Part shown: positions 43,704-52,486 of the stretch, one piece after another
How the letters are laid out: each line of letters starts with the position of its first letter
Position numbering within the stretch: position 1 is the stretch's first letter
Position numbers and translations under genes: made by a program
NCBI GenBank assembly: GCA_947503105.1
Contig: CANNCM010000003.1
Span: forward strand, 1-64,000
Source: an uncultured Flavobacteriaceae bacterium
GTDB taxonomy: Bacteria; Bacteroidota; Bacteroidia; Flavobacteriales; Flavobacteriaceae
Direction: 5' to 3'
Length of the DNA stretch: 64,000 nucleotides
Notes under the pieces: generated by a model
Database searches by the model: none
What the model saw: only the letters and a program-made list of their open reading frames with translations
What the model was told of the DNA's origin: nothing

Positions 43704-44972
43704 TTGAAAGCATTTAAATCTCATCTGGATTACGCTTTAGACTTAGATCGAAATGATGCTTTGTCTAGCTATCGAAATGCATTTCATATTCCAAAAGATG
43801 AGAACGGAAACGACTGGTTATATTTCACAGGAAACTCCCTTGGTCTTCAACCAAAATCCACAAAATCGGCGATAGAACAAGAGCTGAACGACTGGGCAAA
43901 ACTTGGCGTTGAAGGGCACTTTGAAGCCAAAAATCCTTGGATGCCATATCATGAATTCCTAACGGAAAGTATGGCCAAAATTGTTGGCGCAAACCCTATT
44001 GAAGTTGTCGTGATGAACACCCTTACTGCCAACCTTCATTTTTTAATGGTTTCATTTTTTAATCCGACGGCGAAACGCTGTAAGATTTTGATTGAAAGTG
44101 ACGCCTTCCCCTCCGATCGCTATGCCGTTGAAACACAATTGGAATTTCATGGTTTTGACCCCAATGAATGCCTTATTGAATGGACTCCTAGAGCTGGCGA
44201 ATCTTTGTTACATATTGAAGATTTAGAAAAAATTTTAGAAGAACAAGGCCATGAGATTGCTCTTTTGCTTATTGGCGGCGTAAATTATTACACAGGACAA
44301 TATTTAGACTTAAAAAAAATAGCAGAACTTGGCCACGCCAAAGGCTGTAAAGTTGGCATTGATTTGGCACATGGCGCAGGTAATATTCAACCAGATTTAC
44401 ACGATTCTGGGGTCGATTTTGCAGCTTGGTGCAGCTATAAATACCTGAACTCTGGACCTGGAAGTTTGGGCGGAGTATTTGTTCATGAACGTTATGCTCA
44501 CGACAAAACATTAAAACGCTTTGCAGGATGGTGGAGTCAAAATAAAGCCACCCGATTTGATATGCGACAACCCTTAGATATTACTCCTGGAGCAGAAGGA
44601 TGGCAACTGAGCAACCCGCCTATTTTATCAATGGCCGCTATTAAAGCCTCTTTAGAACTATTTAATGAAGTTGGAATGACTGCATTGCGGGAAAAATCAT
44701 TAAAATTAACCGCTTATCTCGAATACCTCATCAATAGCTTGAACAATCCTCATATTCAAATCATCACACCAAAAGATCCCAACCAACGTGGATGTCAATT
44801 ATCGATTCAAGTGAAAAATGCTAATAAAAATCTTCATAAAAAGCTAACTGACAATCATGTTATTACAGACTGGCGAGAGCCCGATGTTATTCGTTGTGCA
44901 CCTGTTCCTTTTTACAATTCTTTTGAAGATGTTTTTCGTATGGTTGAAATCCTAAACGCCTTACTGCCATGA
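43704..44972 (+). CDS. kynU: Kynureninase
   Basis: 422 residues from a TTG start. A PLP enzyme that cleaves kynurenine or 3-hydroxykynurenine to (hydroxy)anthranilate and alanine. Family motifs: WLYFTGNSLGLQPKSTKSAI, VVMNTLTANLHFLMVSFF, ESDAFPSDRYAVETQL, GKVGIDLAHGAGN-type KVGIDLAHGAGNIQPDLHDSGVDFAAWCSYKYLNSGPG with the PLP lysine in SYKY, and GWWSQNKATRFDM. First gene of the cluster; its stop overlaps the kmo start by 4 nt. The second product, the aromatic amine, is used by the downstream enzymes. Confidence 0.95.
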   Translation: MKAFKSHLDYALDLDRNDALSSYRNAFHIPKDENGNDWLYFTGNSLGLQPKSTKSAIEQELNDWAKLGVEGHFEAKNPWMPYHEFLTESMAKIVGANPIEVVVMNTLTANLHFLMVSFFNPTAKRCKILIESDAFPSDRYAVETQLEFHGFDPNECLIEWTPRAGESLLHIEDLEKILEEQGHEIALLLIGGVNYYTGQYLDLKKIAELGHAKGCKVGIDLAHGAGNIQPDLHDSGVDFAAWCSYKYLNSGPGSLGGVFVHERYAHDKTLKRFAGWWSQNKATRFDMRQPLDITPGAEGWQLSNPPILSMAAIKASLELFNEVGMTALREKSLKLTAYLEYLINSLNNPHIQIITPKDPNQRGCQLSIQVKNANKNLHKKLTDNHVITDWREPDVIRCAPVPFYNSFEDVFRMVEILNALLP

Positions 44973-46372
44973 CACAAAAAGAAAATATCTTGATTATTGG
45001 TGCAGGCCTTTGCGGATCGCTACTCGCTTTACGATTAGGGCAACGCGGTTATAAGGTTCGTGTAATGGAATTGCGCCCAGACCTTAGAACAGTTGATATT
45101 AGCGCTGGACGTTCCATCAATTTGGCCTTTTCCAACAGGGGTATAAAAGCCATGAAAATGGTTGGTATCGAAGATAAAGTGATGAAACTTTGTATTCCAA
45201 TGCATGGACGAATGTTGCATGATAGAGATGGAAACTCCAAACTCTCTAAGTATAGCGGTCGAGACGGAGAATATATTAATTCTATTTCAAGAGAGCTGTT
45301 GACTGGTCTTCTTATGGACGAAGCCGAAGCGCTTGAAAATGTAAGTATAGAATTCAACAGAAAATGTAATAATGTTGATTTTGAAAGCAATACTGCTCAT
45401 TTTACAAATTCTGAAAGTGGAGAAACATTTGAGTGCAACGCAGACTTGATTTTTGGAACCGATGGCGCAGGATCGGCTTTGCGAAAAAGTTACTTTTCAG
45501 AACGTAAATTTTTGTTCAGTTTTTCTCAAAATTATTTAACTCATGGTTATAAAGAATTGACCATCCCTCCAACTAAAAATGGTGATTTCAGAACGTTCAA
45601 AAACGCTCTACATATTTGGCCAAGAGGCGAATACATGATTATAGCATTACCCAATTTGGATGGGAGTTTTACGGTAACTTTATTTCTGGCCTACGAAGGT
45701 GGGGTGTATAATTTTGATGCTTTATCAACTGAAGAAAGTGTTTTAAATTTCTTTAAAAATGAATTTCCTGATGCCCTAGAATTGATGCCAAATTTGGCCA
45801 AAGAATTTTTTGAAAACCCAACGGCACCACTAGGTACTGTAAAATGTTACCCTTGGCAATACAAAGGCAAAAATATGTTACTCGGGGATGCTAGTCATGC
45901 GATTGTTCCGTTTTATGGACAAGGGATGAATGCCTCTTTTGAAGATGTTGTAGAATTTGACCGTTTTTTAGATCAACATAACGGAGACTGGGAAAAGACA
46001 TTTAAAGCATTTCAGCGAAAGCGAAAAATAGATACAGATGGTATTGCAGATTTGGCTATAGACAATTTTCATGAGATGAAAGATCATGTTGCAAATCCGC
46101 TTTTTCAGAAAAAAAGAGCATTAGAAATGACTTTAGAAACAGAATTGCCAAACGATTATTTTTCTAAATATTCGATGGTTACTTTTAGAGAAGACATGGG
46201 ATATCACGAAGCTATGACACGAGGGCGAGCACAAGACAAGGCCATTTTAAATATGATTGATGATGGCGAAATTGATTCAAATGTTTCCATTTTATCACTC
46301 TATGAAAAAATTAAAAAAGAAACCCAATCCATTTTGGAAAATGATAAGGTAGCAAAAACCTTAAATCATTAA
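44969..46372 (+). CDS. kmo: Kynurenine 3-monooxygenase
   Basis: 467 residues. A FAD-dependent hydroxylase that makes 3-hydroxykynurenine with NADPH and oxygen. It has the dinucleotide loop ILIIGAGLCGSLLALRLGQRGYKVRVMELRPD, the family run ISAGRSINLAFSNRGIKAMKMVG, IFGTDGAGSALRKSYF, and GDASHAIVPFYGQGMNASFEDV as second FAD motif. The C-terminal region lacks a clear membrane anchor, unlike eukaryotic KMO. It is coupled to kynU by overlap. Confidence 0.94.
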   Translation: MTQKENILIIGAGLCGSLLALRLGQRGYKVRVMELRPDLRTVDISAGRSINLAFSNRGIKAMKMVGIEDKVMKLCIPMHGRMLHDRDGNSKLSKYSGRDGEYINSISRELLTGLLMDEAEALENVSIEFNRKCNNVDFESNTAHFTNSESGETFECNADLIFGTDGAGSALRKSYFSERKFLFSFSQNYLTHGYKELTIPPTKNGDFRTFKNALHIWPRGEYMIIALPNLDGSFTVTLFLAYEGGVYNFDALSTEESVLNFFKNEFPDALELMPNLAKEFFENPTAPLGTVKCYPWQYKGKNMLLGDASHAIVPFYGQGMNASFEDVVEFDRFLDQHNGDWEKTFKAFQRKRKIDTDGIADLAIDNFHEMKDHVANPLFQKKRALEMTLETELPNDYFSKYSMVTFREDMGYHEAMTRGRAQDKAILNMIDDGEIDSNVSILSLYEKIKKETQSILENDKVAKTLNH

Positions 46373-46387
46373 TATAAATTTCAAATT

Positions 46388-46789
46388 ATGAGTAAAGCAG
46401 TTACACCTAGGGGCGCCTATCCACACACTAAGCGTGTGGGCGATTTTATTTTTGTTTCGGGAACAAGCTCGAGACGAGCCGACAATAGTATTGCAGGAGC
46501 AGAACAAGTAGATAATATGGGTACTAAGAAATTGGATGTAGCCATTCAAACCACAGAAGTTCTTCAAAATATTGACAAAATCTTAGCCAAAGAAGGGGCC
46601 TCATTGGCCGATGTGGTCGATGTGACTTCTTTTTTAGTTAACATGAATGATTTTGCAGCATACAACAAAGCGTATGCTGCATTTTTTGATACCAAAACAG
46701 GACCCACAAGAACCACTGTAGCGGTGCATCAACTTCCACACCCAGATTTAGTGATCGAAATAAAAGTTATTGCATATAAAAAACAGTAA
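46388..46789 (+). CDS. 2-aminomuconate deaminase (RidA family)
   Basis: 133 residues of the RidA/YjgF fold: [72 protein letters not shown] and [27 protein letters not shown]. The early GTSSRR pattern and the operon position fit 2-aminomuconate deaminase (AmnD/NbaF), which releases ammonia from 2-aminomuconate, rather than generic RidA. It ends 1 nt into the next gene. Confidence 0.85.
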   Translation: MSKAVTPRGAYPHTKRVGDFIFVSGTSSRRADNSIAGAEQVDNMGTKKLDVAIQTTEVLQNIDKILAKEGASLADVVDVTSFLVNMNDFAAYNKAYAAFFDTKTGPTRTTVAVHQLPHPDLVIEIKVIAYKKQ

Positions 46790-48234
46790 TGATTACCATT
46801 AAAAATTACATCAACGGAACGTATTGCGAGCCATCGGACAACACATGGCTGGATGTAATTGATCCAAGTACTGGTAAAGTGTATGCTAAACTCTCAAACT
46901 CCACAACTAAAGACGTAGAATGCGCATATAAAGCATCAGAAAAAGCTTATAGTTCGTGGTCTAAAACATCCGTCGAACAACGCAGTGAAATTCTTCAAAA
47001 AATTGCCAACTTAATTGAGTCTAATCTAGAGGATTTAGCAGCCGCCGAAAGTAGGGATAACGGCAAACCTATTCAATTGGCCAAGGAAGTTGATATCCCA
47101 AGAGCGGCATTAAATTTCAGGTTTTTTAGCCAGGCGATTACACAATTTTACAGCGAAAGTCACGAGCAAATTTCACAAAAAAACATCAATTTTACATTAC
47201 GTCAACCCATAGGCGTGGTGGGTTGTATTTCTCCATGGAATTTACCCTTATATCTTTTTACTTGGAAAATAGCTCCTGCGCTGGCAACAGGAAATTGTGT
47301 GGTCGCCAAACCCAGTGAAGTTACTCCATATACTGCTTTTTTATTGGCCGAAATTTGCACCAAAGCAGGTCTTCCAAAAGGGGTTTTAAATATCGTTCAC
47401 GGATTGGGAACTCGCACCGGACAAGCTATTGTAGAACATCCAAAAATTAAAGCAATTTCATTTACAGGAGGTACAAAAACGGGGGCACATATCGCCAAAA
47501 CTGCAGCACCACTTTTTAAGAAGTTATCTCTAGAATTGGGGGGCAAAAATCCAAATATCATTTTTGCTGATTGCGACTACAATAAAATGCTCTTGACTAC
47601 CGTAAAATCGTCATTTGCAAACCAAGGGCAAATTTGTCTTTGTGGCAGTCGTATTTTTGTGGAAGCCTCTATATATGAGCAATTTAAATTTGACTTCATT
47701 GAAAAAGTAAAACAATTGAAAATAGGATTGCCCTCAGAAAAAAACACAGAAATAGGAGCATTAGTGTCAAAACCTCACTTAGAAAAAGTTTTGAATTATG
47801 TAGAAAAAGCAAGTGAATCGGGCGGAACAATTTTGTATGGTGGAAAACGTAGTTCTGTCGAAAATGGAGAAAATGGATATTACATGCAACCAACAATTAT
47901 TGAGGTCACGTCCAATGATTGTGTGCTAAATCAAGAGGAAATATTTGGGCCAGTGGTTACGCTAATGCCTTTTAATAATGACGAAGAAGCGCTATCTTTA
48001 GCCAACAATGTCACCTACGGTCTTTCTGCAACAGTCTGGACCAATAATTTGAAGCGTAGTTTGTATTTTTCAGAGCATTTGGAAACTGGAATAGTTTGGA
48101 TCAATACTTGGTTGCAACGCGATTTACGTACCCCTTTTGGAGGGCAAAAAAATTCAGGTATTGGTCGCGAGGGTGGTTTTGACGTCTTACGCTTTTTTAC
48201 CGAAGCAAAAAATGTATGTATAAATTATGAATAA
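46789..48234 (+). CDS. 2-aminomuconic 6-semialdehyde dehydrogenase (ALDH family)
   Basis: 481 residues, NAD-dependent aldehyde dehydrogenase. Motifs: GVVGCISPWNLPLYLFTWKIAPALATGN, FTGGTKTGAHIAK, LSLELGGKNPNIIF with the general-base Glu, FANQGQICLCGSRIFV with the catalytic Cys, and EEIFGPVVTLMPF. ALDHs of this type act on aminomuconate or hydroxymuconate semialdehydes; the neighbours (ACMSD, deaminase) make 2-aminomuconic semialdehyde the probable substrate. Its start overlaps the deaminase stop by 1 nt. Confidence 0.87.
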   Translation: MITIKNYINGTYCEPSDNTWLDVIDPSTGKVYAKLSNSTTKDVECAYKASEKAYSSWSKTSVEQRSEILQKIANLIESNLEDLAAAESRDNGKPIQLAKEVDIPRAALNFRFFSQAITQFYSESHEQISQKNINFTLRQPIGVVGCISPWNLPLYLFTWKIAPALATGNCVVAKPSEVTPYTAFLLAEICTKAGLPKGVLNIVHGLGTRTGQAIVEHPKIKAISFTGGTKTGAHIAKTAAPLFKKLSLELGGKNPNIIFADCDYNKMLLTTVKSSFANQGQICLCGSRIFVEASIYEQFKFDFIEKVKQLKIGLPSEKNTEIGALVSKPHLEKVLNYVEKASESGGTILYGGKRSSVENGENGYYMQPTIIEVTSNDCVLNQEEIFGPVVTLMPFNNDEEALSLANNVTYGLSATVWTNNLKRSLYFSEHLETGIVWINTWLQRDLRTPFGGQKNSGIGREGGFDVLRFFTEAKNVCINYE

Positions 48235-48240
48235 GAAGTT

Positions 48241-49023
48241 ATGGAGTTAAATTTAAATAATAAATCTGCACTCGTTTGTGGCAGCACACAAGGTATTGGA
48301 CGCGCTTGTGCAATTGCACTCGCTAAAGAAGGTGCGCGAGTTACTCTTGTGGCTCGCAACGAAGATAAACTTAAAAAAATAGTATCTGAACTCCCAAAAA
48401 CTGCAACTCACGATTATATTGTTGCAGATTTTTCTAATCCAAATGAACTAAAAACAAATGTTGAAACCTATTTAAAATCAAATAATGGGTTTCATGTTCT
48501 TATAAACAATACAGGTGGTCCTCGAAGTGGTGCCATTCTAGAAGCCACTTTAGAACAATTTGAAGTTGCATTTACTCAACATTTAAAATGTAATCATGTG
48601 CTCGCACAACTCGTTGTTCCTTTTATGAAATCTGAGAAATATGGCCGTATTATCAATGTCATTTCAACTTCTGTAAAAGAACCTATTGAAGGTCTTGGTG
48701 TGAGTAATACCATTCGAAATGCTGTTGGAAATTGGAGCAAAACACTATCATTCGAATTGGGTATTTTTGGAATTACTGTAAACAATGTTTTGCCAGGATT
48801 TACAGAAACTGAACGATTGAACGAGATTATTGACATCAAAGCAAAAAAAGCTAATGTATCTTTTGAAGACATGGAAAAAATCATGAAAACATACACCCCT
48901 GCAAAACGCTTTGCAAAACCTGAAGAAACTGCCAATGCTATTGTGTTTTTGGCCAGTGAAGCCGCGAGTTATATCAACGGAATAAACCTCCCTGTAGATG
49001 GTGGACGCACAAAATCTTTGTAA
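48241..49023 (+). CDS. Atypical short-chain dehydrogenase/reductase in the kynurenine cluster
   Basis: 260 residues with a standard SDR cofactor loop (SALVCGSTQGIGRACAIALAKEGARVTLVARNEDKLKK), NNTGGPRSGAI and IINVISTS. The usual catalytic Tyr-x3-Lys is missing: the aligned segment reads SNTIRNAVGNWSKTLSFELG, i.e. Ser and Arg in place of Tyr and Lys. The VNNVLPGFTETERL and INGINLPVDGGRTKSL ends are normal. NAD(P) binding is likely but classical dehydrogenation is doubtful. Its role in the pathway is unknown; no step obviously needs it. Confidence 0.85.
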   Translation: MELNLNNKSALVCGSTQGIGRACAIALAKEGARVTLVARNEDKLKKIVSELPKTATHDYIVADFSNPNELKTNVETYLKSNNGFHVLINNTGGPRSGAILEATLEQFEVAFTQHLKCNHVLAQLVVPFMKSEKYGRIINVISTSVKEPIEGLGVSNTIRNAVGNWSKTLSFELGIFGITVNNVLPGFTETERLNEIIDIKAKKANVSFEDMEKIMKTYTPAKRFAKPEETANAIVFLASEAASYINGINLPVDGGRTKSL

Positions 49024-49054
49024 CTTTATAGCAATAACAAAAAAAAAGAATACC

Positions 49055-49579
49055 ATGAGTAAGTTAGTATCCCCTCTTAATTTTAAAGCTTGGATTGAAG
49101 AAAATCGAGACCTTTTAAAGCCCCCTGTTGGCAACAAATGTGTTTGGAAGGATGGTGAATTTATTGTGATGGTTGTTGGGGGTCCCAACAACAGAAAGGA
49201 TTATCATTACAATGAAACTCCAGAATTTTTCTATCAAGTTGAAGGGGATATTGTATTGAAAATAATTGAAAATGGGGTGTCAAAAGACGTTCATATCAAA
49301 GAAGGTGATATTTATTTATTGCCTGCAAAAGTGCCACACTCACCACAACGAGGCGCCCATACGGTGGGGCTTGTCATTGAATATCCAAGAGCAGAGGGTG
49401 TACAAGATGCTTTGGAATGGTATTGTGAGCAGTGCAGTCATCAACTCTATAGAGAACCTTTTACCCTAAAAAATATAGAAACGGATATGCCGGCAATTTT
49501 TGATCGGTATTACACCGATACTAAAAAATGTACTTGCGATCAATGTGGTACAAAAATGGAAGTACCAAATAATTTATAA
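49055..49579 (+). CDS. 3-hydroxyanthranilate 3,4-dioxygenase
   Basis: 174 residues from the ATG at 49055; the upstream in-frame GTG/ATG extension overlaps the SDR gene. A cupin iron enzyme (HAAO/NbaC) that opens the ring of 3-hydroxyanthranilate. KPPVGNKCVWKDGEFIVMVVGGPNNRKDYHYNETPEFFYQVEGDIVLKI supplies the iron ligands (His and Glu), and LLPAKVPHSPQRGAHTVGLVIE the third. The bacterial-type C-terminal rubredoxin-like site is present: CEQC near the middle and CTCDQC at the end. Confidence 0.95.
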   Translation: MSKLVSPLNFKAWIEENRDLLKPPVGNKCVWKDGEFIVMVVGGPNNRKDYHYNETPEFFYQVEGDIVLKIIENGVSKDVHIKEGDIYLLPAKVPHSPQRGAHTVGLVIEYPRAEGVQDALEWYCEQCSHQLYREPFTLKNIETDMPAIFDRYYTDTKKCTCDQCGTKMEVPNNL

Positions 49580-49588
49580 CTCCTAAAA

Positions 49589-50671
49589 ATGAAACGTAAA
49601 CTGCGCATCAACGGCCATTCCCATTTGCTACCATACCCAGAGGAGATTCCACAATTTATGAAAGATAAAGAGATCTTTTGGGTTGATGATGAGCGAAAAC
49701 ATATGCTTCAAAAAGGATGGAGCCGTCCAGTAACGCACTCTAGTTTTTTTCTTGATGAGAAATTGGATTGGATGGAAAAAAATAAAATAGATCATGCGGT
49801 TGTACTCAACCTCTCACAATTATATGGCAATGGACTGCGCCTCGAAATGATGAAAAAGGCCTTGCGCTTTCAAAATGATTTTAATGCAAAAGTTCAACAA
49901 AATCATAGCAAAAAGTTCACTTGTGGATTTGTAGTTCATCCAGGTTTTATTCAAGGTGCGCTATGGGAAATTGAGCGTTGCGTAGAAGAACTAGACTTAA
50001 AAGTTCTGTGTTTACCCACACATTTTATGGACAGTATTGGGCAATGGCGTAGTGTTTTTGATAAAGAAAATGATGCTATTTTTGAACTGGCCAATCATTA
50101 CAACTTGGCTATAGAAGTACATCCCTACGACGGCGATAAAATGATTAAACTTGAAAACACATCGTGGCGTTTTCATTTGATTTGGATGTTGGCACAATGT
50201 GGAGATGCTTATCATTTTTATACTTTGAATGGCATGCAAGAGCGTTTTCCAAATATTAGAACTTGTTTTGCACACGGAGGGCAAATGGCACAAATGAACC
50301 TTGGACGTCGGATTCAAGGATTTGATGGCCGCCCAGATTTATTTGACGGTAAAACTCACCCTCGAAAAGCCGTGGGACATCCCAATATTTATTTTGATAC
50401 TCTCGTTCACGATACAGATTCCTTCAACTTAATGCTAAAAAGACAAGGGAGCAATCAAATTATTATGGGGCTAGACGATCCGTATCCCCTTGGAGAAATG
50501 GAAAGCGAGGCACAATCGTCATATCCAGGCAAGTTATTAGATCTTGCTAAAGAGAGAGAGATCATTAATCAAAAACAATATGATGACATTTGGGAAGATA
50601 ATGTACTGCGTTGGTTGCTTGGAGATGACAAGAAAAAAATTGAAGACTTTACACGGAAAATTTTAGGATAA
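49589..50671 (+). CDS. 2-amino-3-carboxymuconate-6-semialdehyde decarboxylase (ACMSD)
   Basis: 360 residues, amidohydrolase superfamily. The N-terminal INGHSHLLPYPEEIP gives the HxH zinc ligands. GFVVHPGFIQGALWEIERC, LAIEVHPYDGDKM, FAHGGQMAQMNLGRR and IIMGLDDPYPLGEMES follow, matching ACMSD. It removes CO2 from the unstable ring-opened product and diverts it away from quinolinate, so this operon is built for breakdown, not NAD synthesis. It starts 9 nt after the dioxygenase stop and overlaps the O-methyltransferase start by 1 nt. Confidence 0.93.
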   Translation: MKRKLRINGHSHLLPYPEEIPQFMKDKEIFWVDDERKHMLQKGWSRPVTHSSFFLDEKLDWMEKNKIDHAVVLNLSQLYGNGLRLEMMKKALRFQNDFNAKVQQNHSKKFTCGFVVHPGFIQGALWEIERCVEELDLKVLCLPTHFMDSIGQWRSVFDKENDAIFELANHYNLAIEVHPYDGDKMIKLENTSWRFHLIWMLAQCGDAYHFYTLNGMQERFPNIRTCFAHGGQMAQMNLGRRIQGFDGRPDLFDGKTHPRKAVGHPNIYFDTLVHDTDSFNLMLKRQGSNQIIMGLDDPYPLGEMESEAQSSYPGKLLDLAKEREIINQKQYDDIWEDNVLRWLLGDDKKKIEDFTRKILG

Positions 50672-51312
50672 TGCATTTCATTTCAGATGAATTAGATAAT
50701 TATGTTGTACGACATTCGGAAGATGAGCCAGAGCTTTTAAAGGCTTTGACGCGAGAAACGTATCAGAAAGTTTTACAACCACGGATGCTAAGTGGACACT
50801 ATCAAGGTCGTGTTTTGAGCATAATTTCAAAACTTATTCGCCCCAAAACTATTTTAGAACTTGGCACATTCACGGGCTATTCTGCTTTGTGTTTGGCCGA
50901 AGGGCTTCAGTGTGATGGTACTCTACACACTATTGACATCAATGAAGAATTGTTTGCTTTTCAAAGAAAATATTTTGATCGGTCTAAATATGGACCTCAA
51001 ATTCATCAACATTTGGGCGCGGCATTGGAAATTATACCAACGTTAGAAACAACTTTCGATTTGATCTTTATGGATGCCGATAAACCAAATTACATCAACT
51101 ACTTTCATCAAATTATTGATAAATTAAATCCTGGAGGCGTTATTCTTTCTGACAATGTTTTGTGGAGTGGAAAAGTGATTGAATCACTTGATAAAAATGA
51201 TTTGTCCACAACCATTGTATTGGAATACAATCGTCTTTTGAAAGAAGATCAACGTTTGGAAACAGTTCTGCTGCCCATAAGAGATGGACTAACTGTGAGC
51301 ATTAAAAAATAA
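50671..51312 (+). CDS. Class I O-methyltransferase (catechol O-methyltransferase-like)
   Basis: 213 residues. Typical of the small cation-dependent O-methyltransferases: ILELGTFTGYSALCLAEGL as SAM-binding motif, LHTIDINEELFAFQRKYF, and LIFMDADKPNYINYFHQII followed by GGVILSDNVLWSGKV for metal and substrate. It transfers a methyl group to an ortho-dihydroxy or similar aromatic. It is fused by a 1-nt overlap to ACMSD, so a pathway intermediate such as 3-hydroxyanthranilate is a candidate substrate, by position only. Confidence 0.85.
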   Translation: MHFISDELDNYVVRHSEDEPELLKALTRETYQKVLQPRMLSGHYQGRVLSIISKLIRPKTILELGTFTGYSALCLAEGLQCDGTLHTIDINEELFAFQRKYFDRSKYGPQIHQHLGAALEIIPTLETTFDLIFMDADKPNYINYFHQIIDKLNPGGVILSDNVLWSGKVIESLDKNDLSTTIVLEYNRLLKEDQRLETVLLPIRDGLTVSIKK

Positions 51313-51313
51313 A

Positions 51314-51598
51314 TTACAATTTTCGACGTACAGAGCCCGTCAGGTCTTCAATCTCACCCTTTACTTTATTAATTTCTTCTTTGATATCTTTCGACAAGTC
51401 GGCATCTATACCTTGTTTCTCTGCACTGCGTTGAATTTCACTTTTGATATCATTTGTAGCATTCTTCAGGGTGCGCATACCCTTACCCATCCCTTTTGCA
51501 ATGTCAGGAATTTTATCGGCACCGAAAACCATAATCACAATAAAGAGAATGAAAACAATTTCGGTACTGCTAATAAAAAGTGGAATAGCATGCATCAT
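51314..51598 (-). CDS. tatA: Sec-independent translocase protein TatA/TatB family
   Basis: 94 residues: an N-terminal transmembrane helix (STEIVFILFIVIMVFGADKIPDIAKG) followed by the amphipathic helix GMGKGMRTLKNATNDIKSEIQ and a charged tail, the classic TatA/B plan. The FG-(A/P)-x-K-(I/L)-P element is present as FGADKIP. It forms the pore for folded proteins with twin-arginine signals, with TatC encoded elsewhere. TatA versus TatB cannot be split from this alone. The first or second Met (51595) may be the start. Confidence 0.9.
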   Translation of the reverse strand: MMHAIPLFISSTEIVFILFIVIMVFGADKIPDIAKGMGKGMRTLKNATNDIKSEIQRSAEKQGIDADLSKDIKEEINKVKGEIEDLTGSVRRKL

Positions 51599-51622
51599 AG
51601 TGCAAAGATAGGAAGTATTCCT

Positions 51623-52420
51623 TTAATTTTCCGATAAATTATTGGCCTTGAATTCTTTTAGTTTTTCTTGCAAAAACTGAAGGATTTGTATGTCGCTCCT
51701 GTTGGTACATCGTTGCTTAAAATTAGGGTCATCTGTGCAAAAGAAATAAAATTCTGGAATTAGATGTTCTGAAAGTTCTTCTTGTTGAAATAATTTTGAC
51801 CCTACAACTTCTTTGATGTGAGTCAATATATTTTTTTCTCTTTCAATATTTAACGCTGTTTTTAATTTCTTGGTACGGCCTGTAATTTTGTTTAAAAACT
51901 TATTGAGGTTGAGCATGGCGTAGGGAAAGCCCAAATACACCATTTTACCAGCGTCTGCCTCGTATAATCTACTTTCAGATTGTGTTTTTCGAGGGCCAGT
52001 GTATCCAGGAAGACCAACATCATAAAAATCGATGGGGCGTTCGACATCAGAATTACTAATGTCTGCGTTTAAATCTCCTGTTAATAGTTTTCCAATTGTG
52101 ACCTCATCCAGCTCTGTAACGCTATCCTCCAAACGCACTTCTATAAAATTATCCTTCATTATTTTGGGGACAACCACTACGATTTTTGGCGTATATTGAA
52201 TGGATGAAAAATAGAGCGAATCGGATAATTTTGCTTGAATGGTAAAACTGCCGTTTTGGTCGGTTGTGGCGTAGCGGTAGGAAGTTTTGTTGATGATATG
52301 GATGCCCTCTACATTTCCATCTGCTTTAATAATTCCAGAAATTTCACGCGTTTGCGCTTGGCTCAAAGCTAAACTTAAAAGCAAAAAAATAAACCTAAAA
52401 TATTTAAAAGAGAACGTCAA
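51623..52420 (-). CDS. Carboxypeptidase-regulatory-like domain protein
   Basis: 265 residues with a signal peptide (MTFSFKYFRFIFLLLSLALSQAQ). Residues ~25-105 look like a CarboxypepD_reg-like beta-sandwich (REISGIIKADGNVEGIHIINKTSYRYATTDQNGSFTIQAKLSDSLYFSSIQY...VTELDEVTI). The remainder (~160 residues: DFYDVGLPGYTGPRK..., coiled-looking) has no family I recognise. This domain often starts TonB-linked outer-membrane proteins, but there is no beta-barrel. Likely periplasmic; function unknown. Confidence 0.75.
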   Translation of the reverse strand: MTFSFKYFRFIFLLLSLALSQAQTREISGIIKADGNVEGIHIINKTSYRYATTDQNGSFTIQAKLSDSLYFSSIQYTPKIVVVVPKIMKDNFIEVRLEDSVTELDEVTIGKLLTGDLNADISNSDVERPIDFYDVGLPGYTGPRKTQSESRLYEADAGKMVYLGFPYAMLNLNKFLNKITGRTKKLKTALNIEREKNILTHIKEVVGSKLFQQEELSEHLIPEFYFFCTDDPNFKQRCTNRSDIQILQFLQEKLKEFKANNLSEN

Positions 52421-52486
52421 AAGGTTTCATATAATTTTGTATAAATTTACAAAAGAAAATAGCGTTGTACCAATAAAATCATTTTA

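Noticed and set aside
48998-49054. 19-codon extension of the 3-hydroxyanthranilate dioxygenase gene.
   Set aside because: It overlaps the end of the SDR gene in another frame; homologs begin near the internal ATG at 49055.
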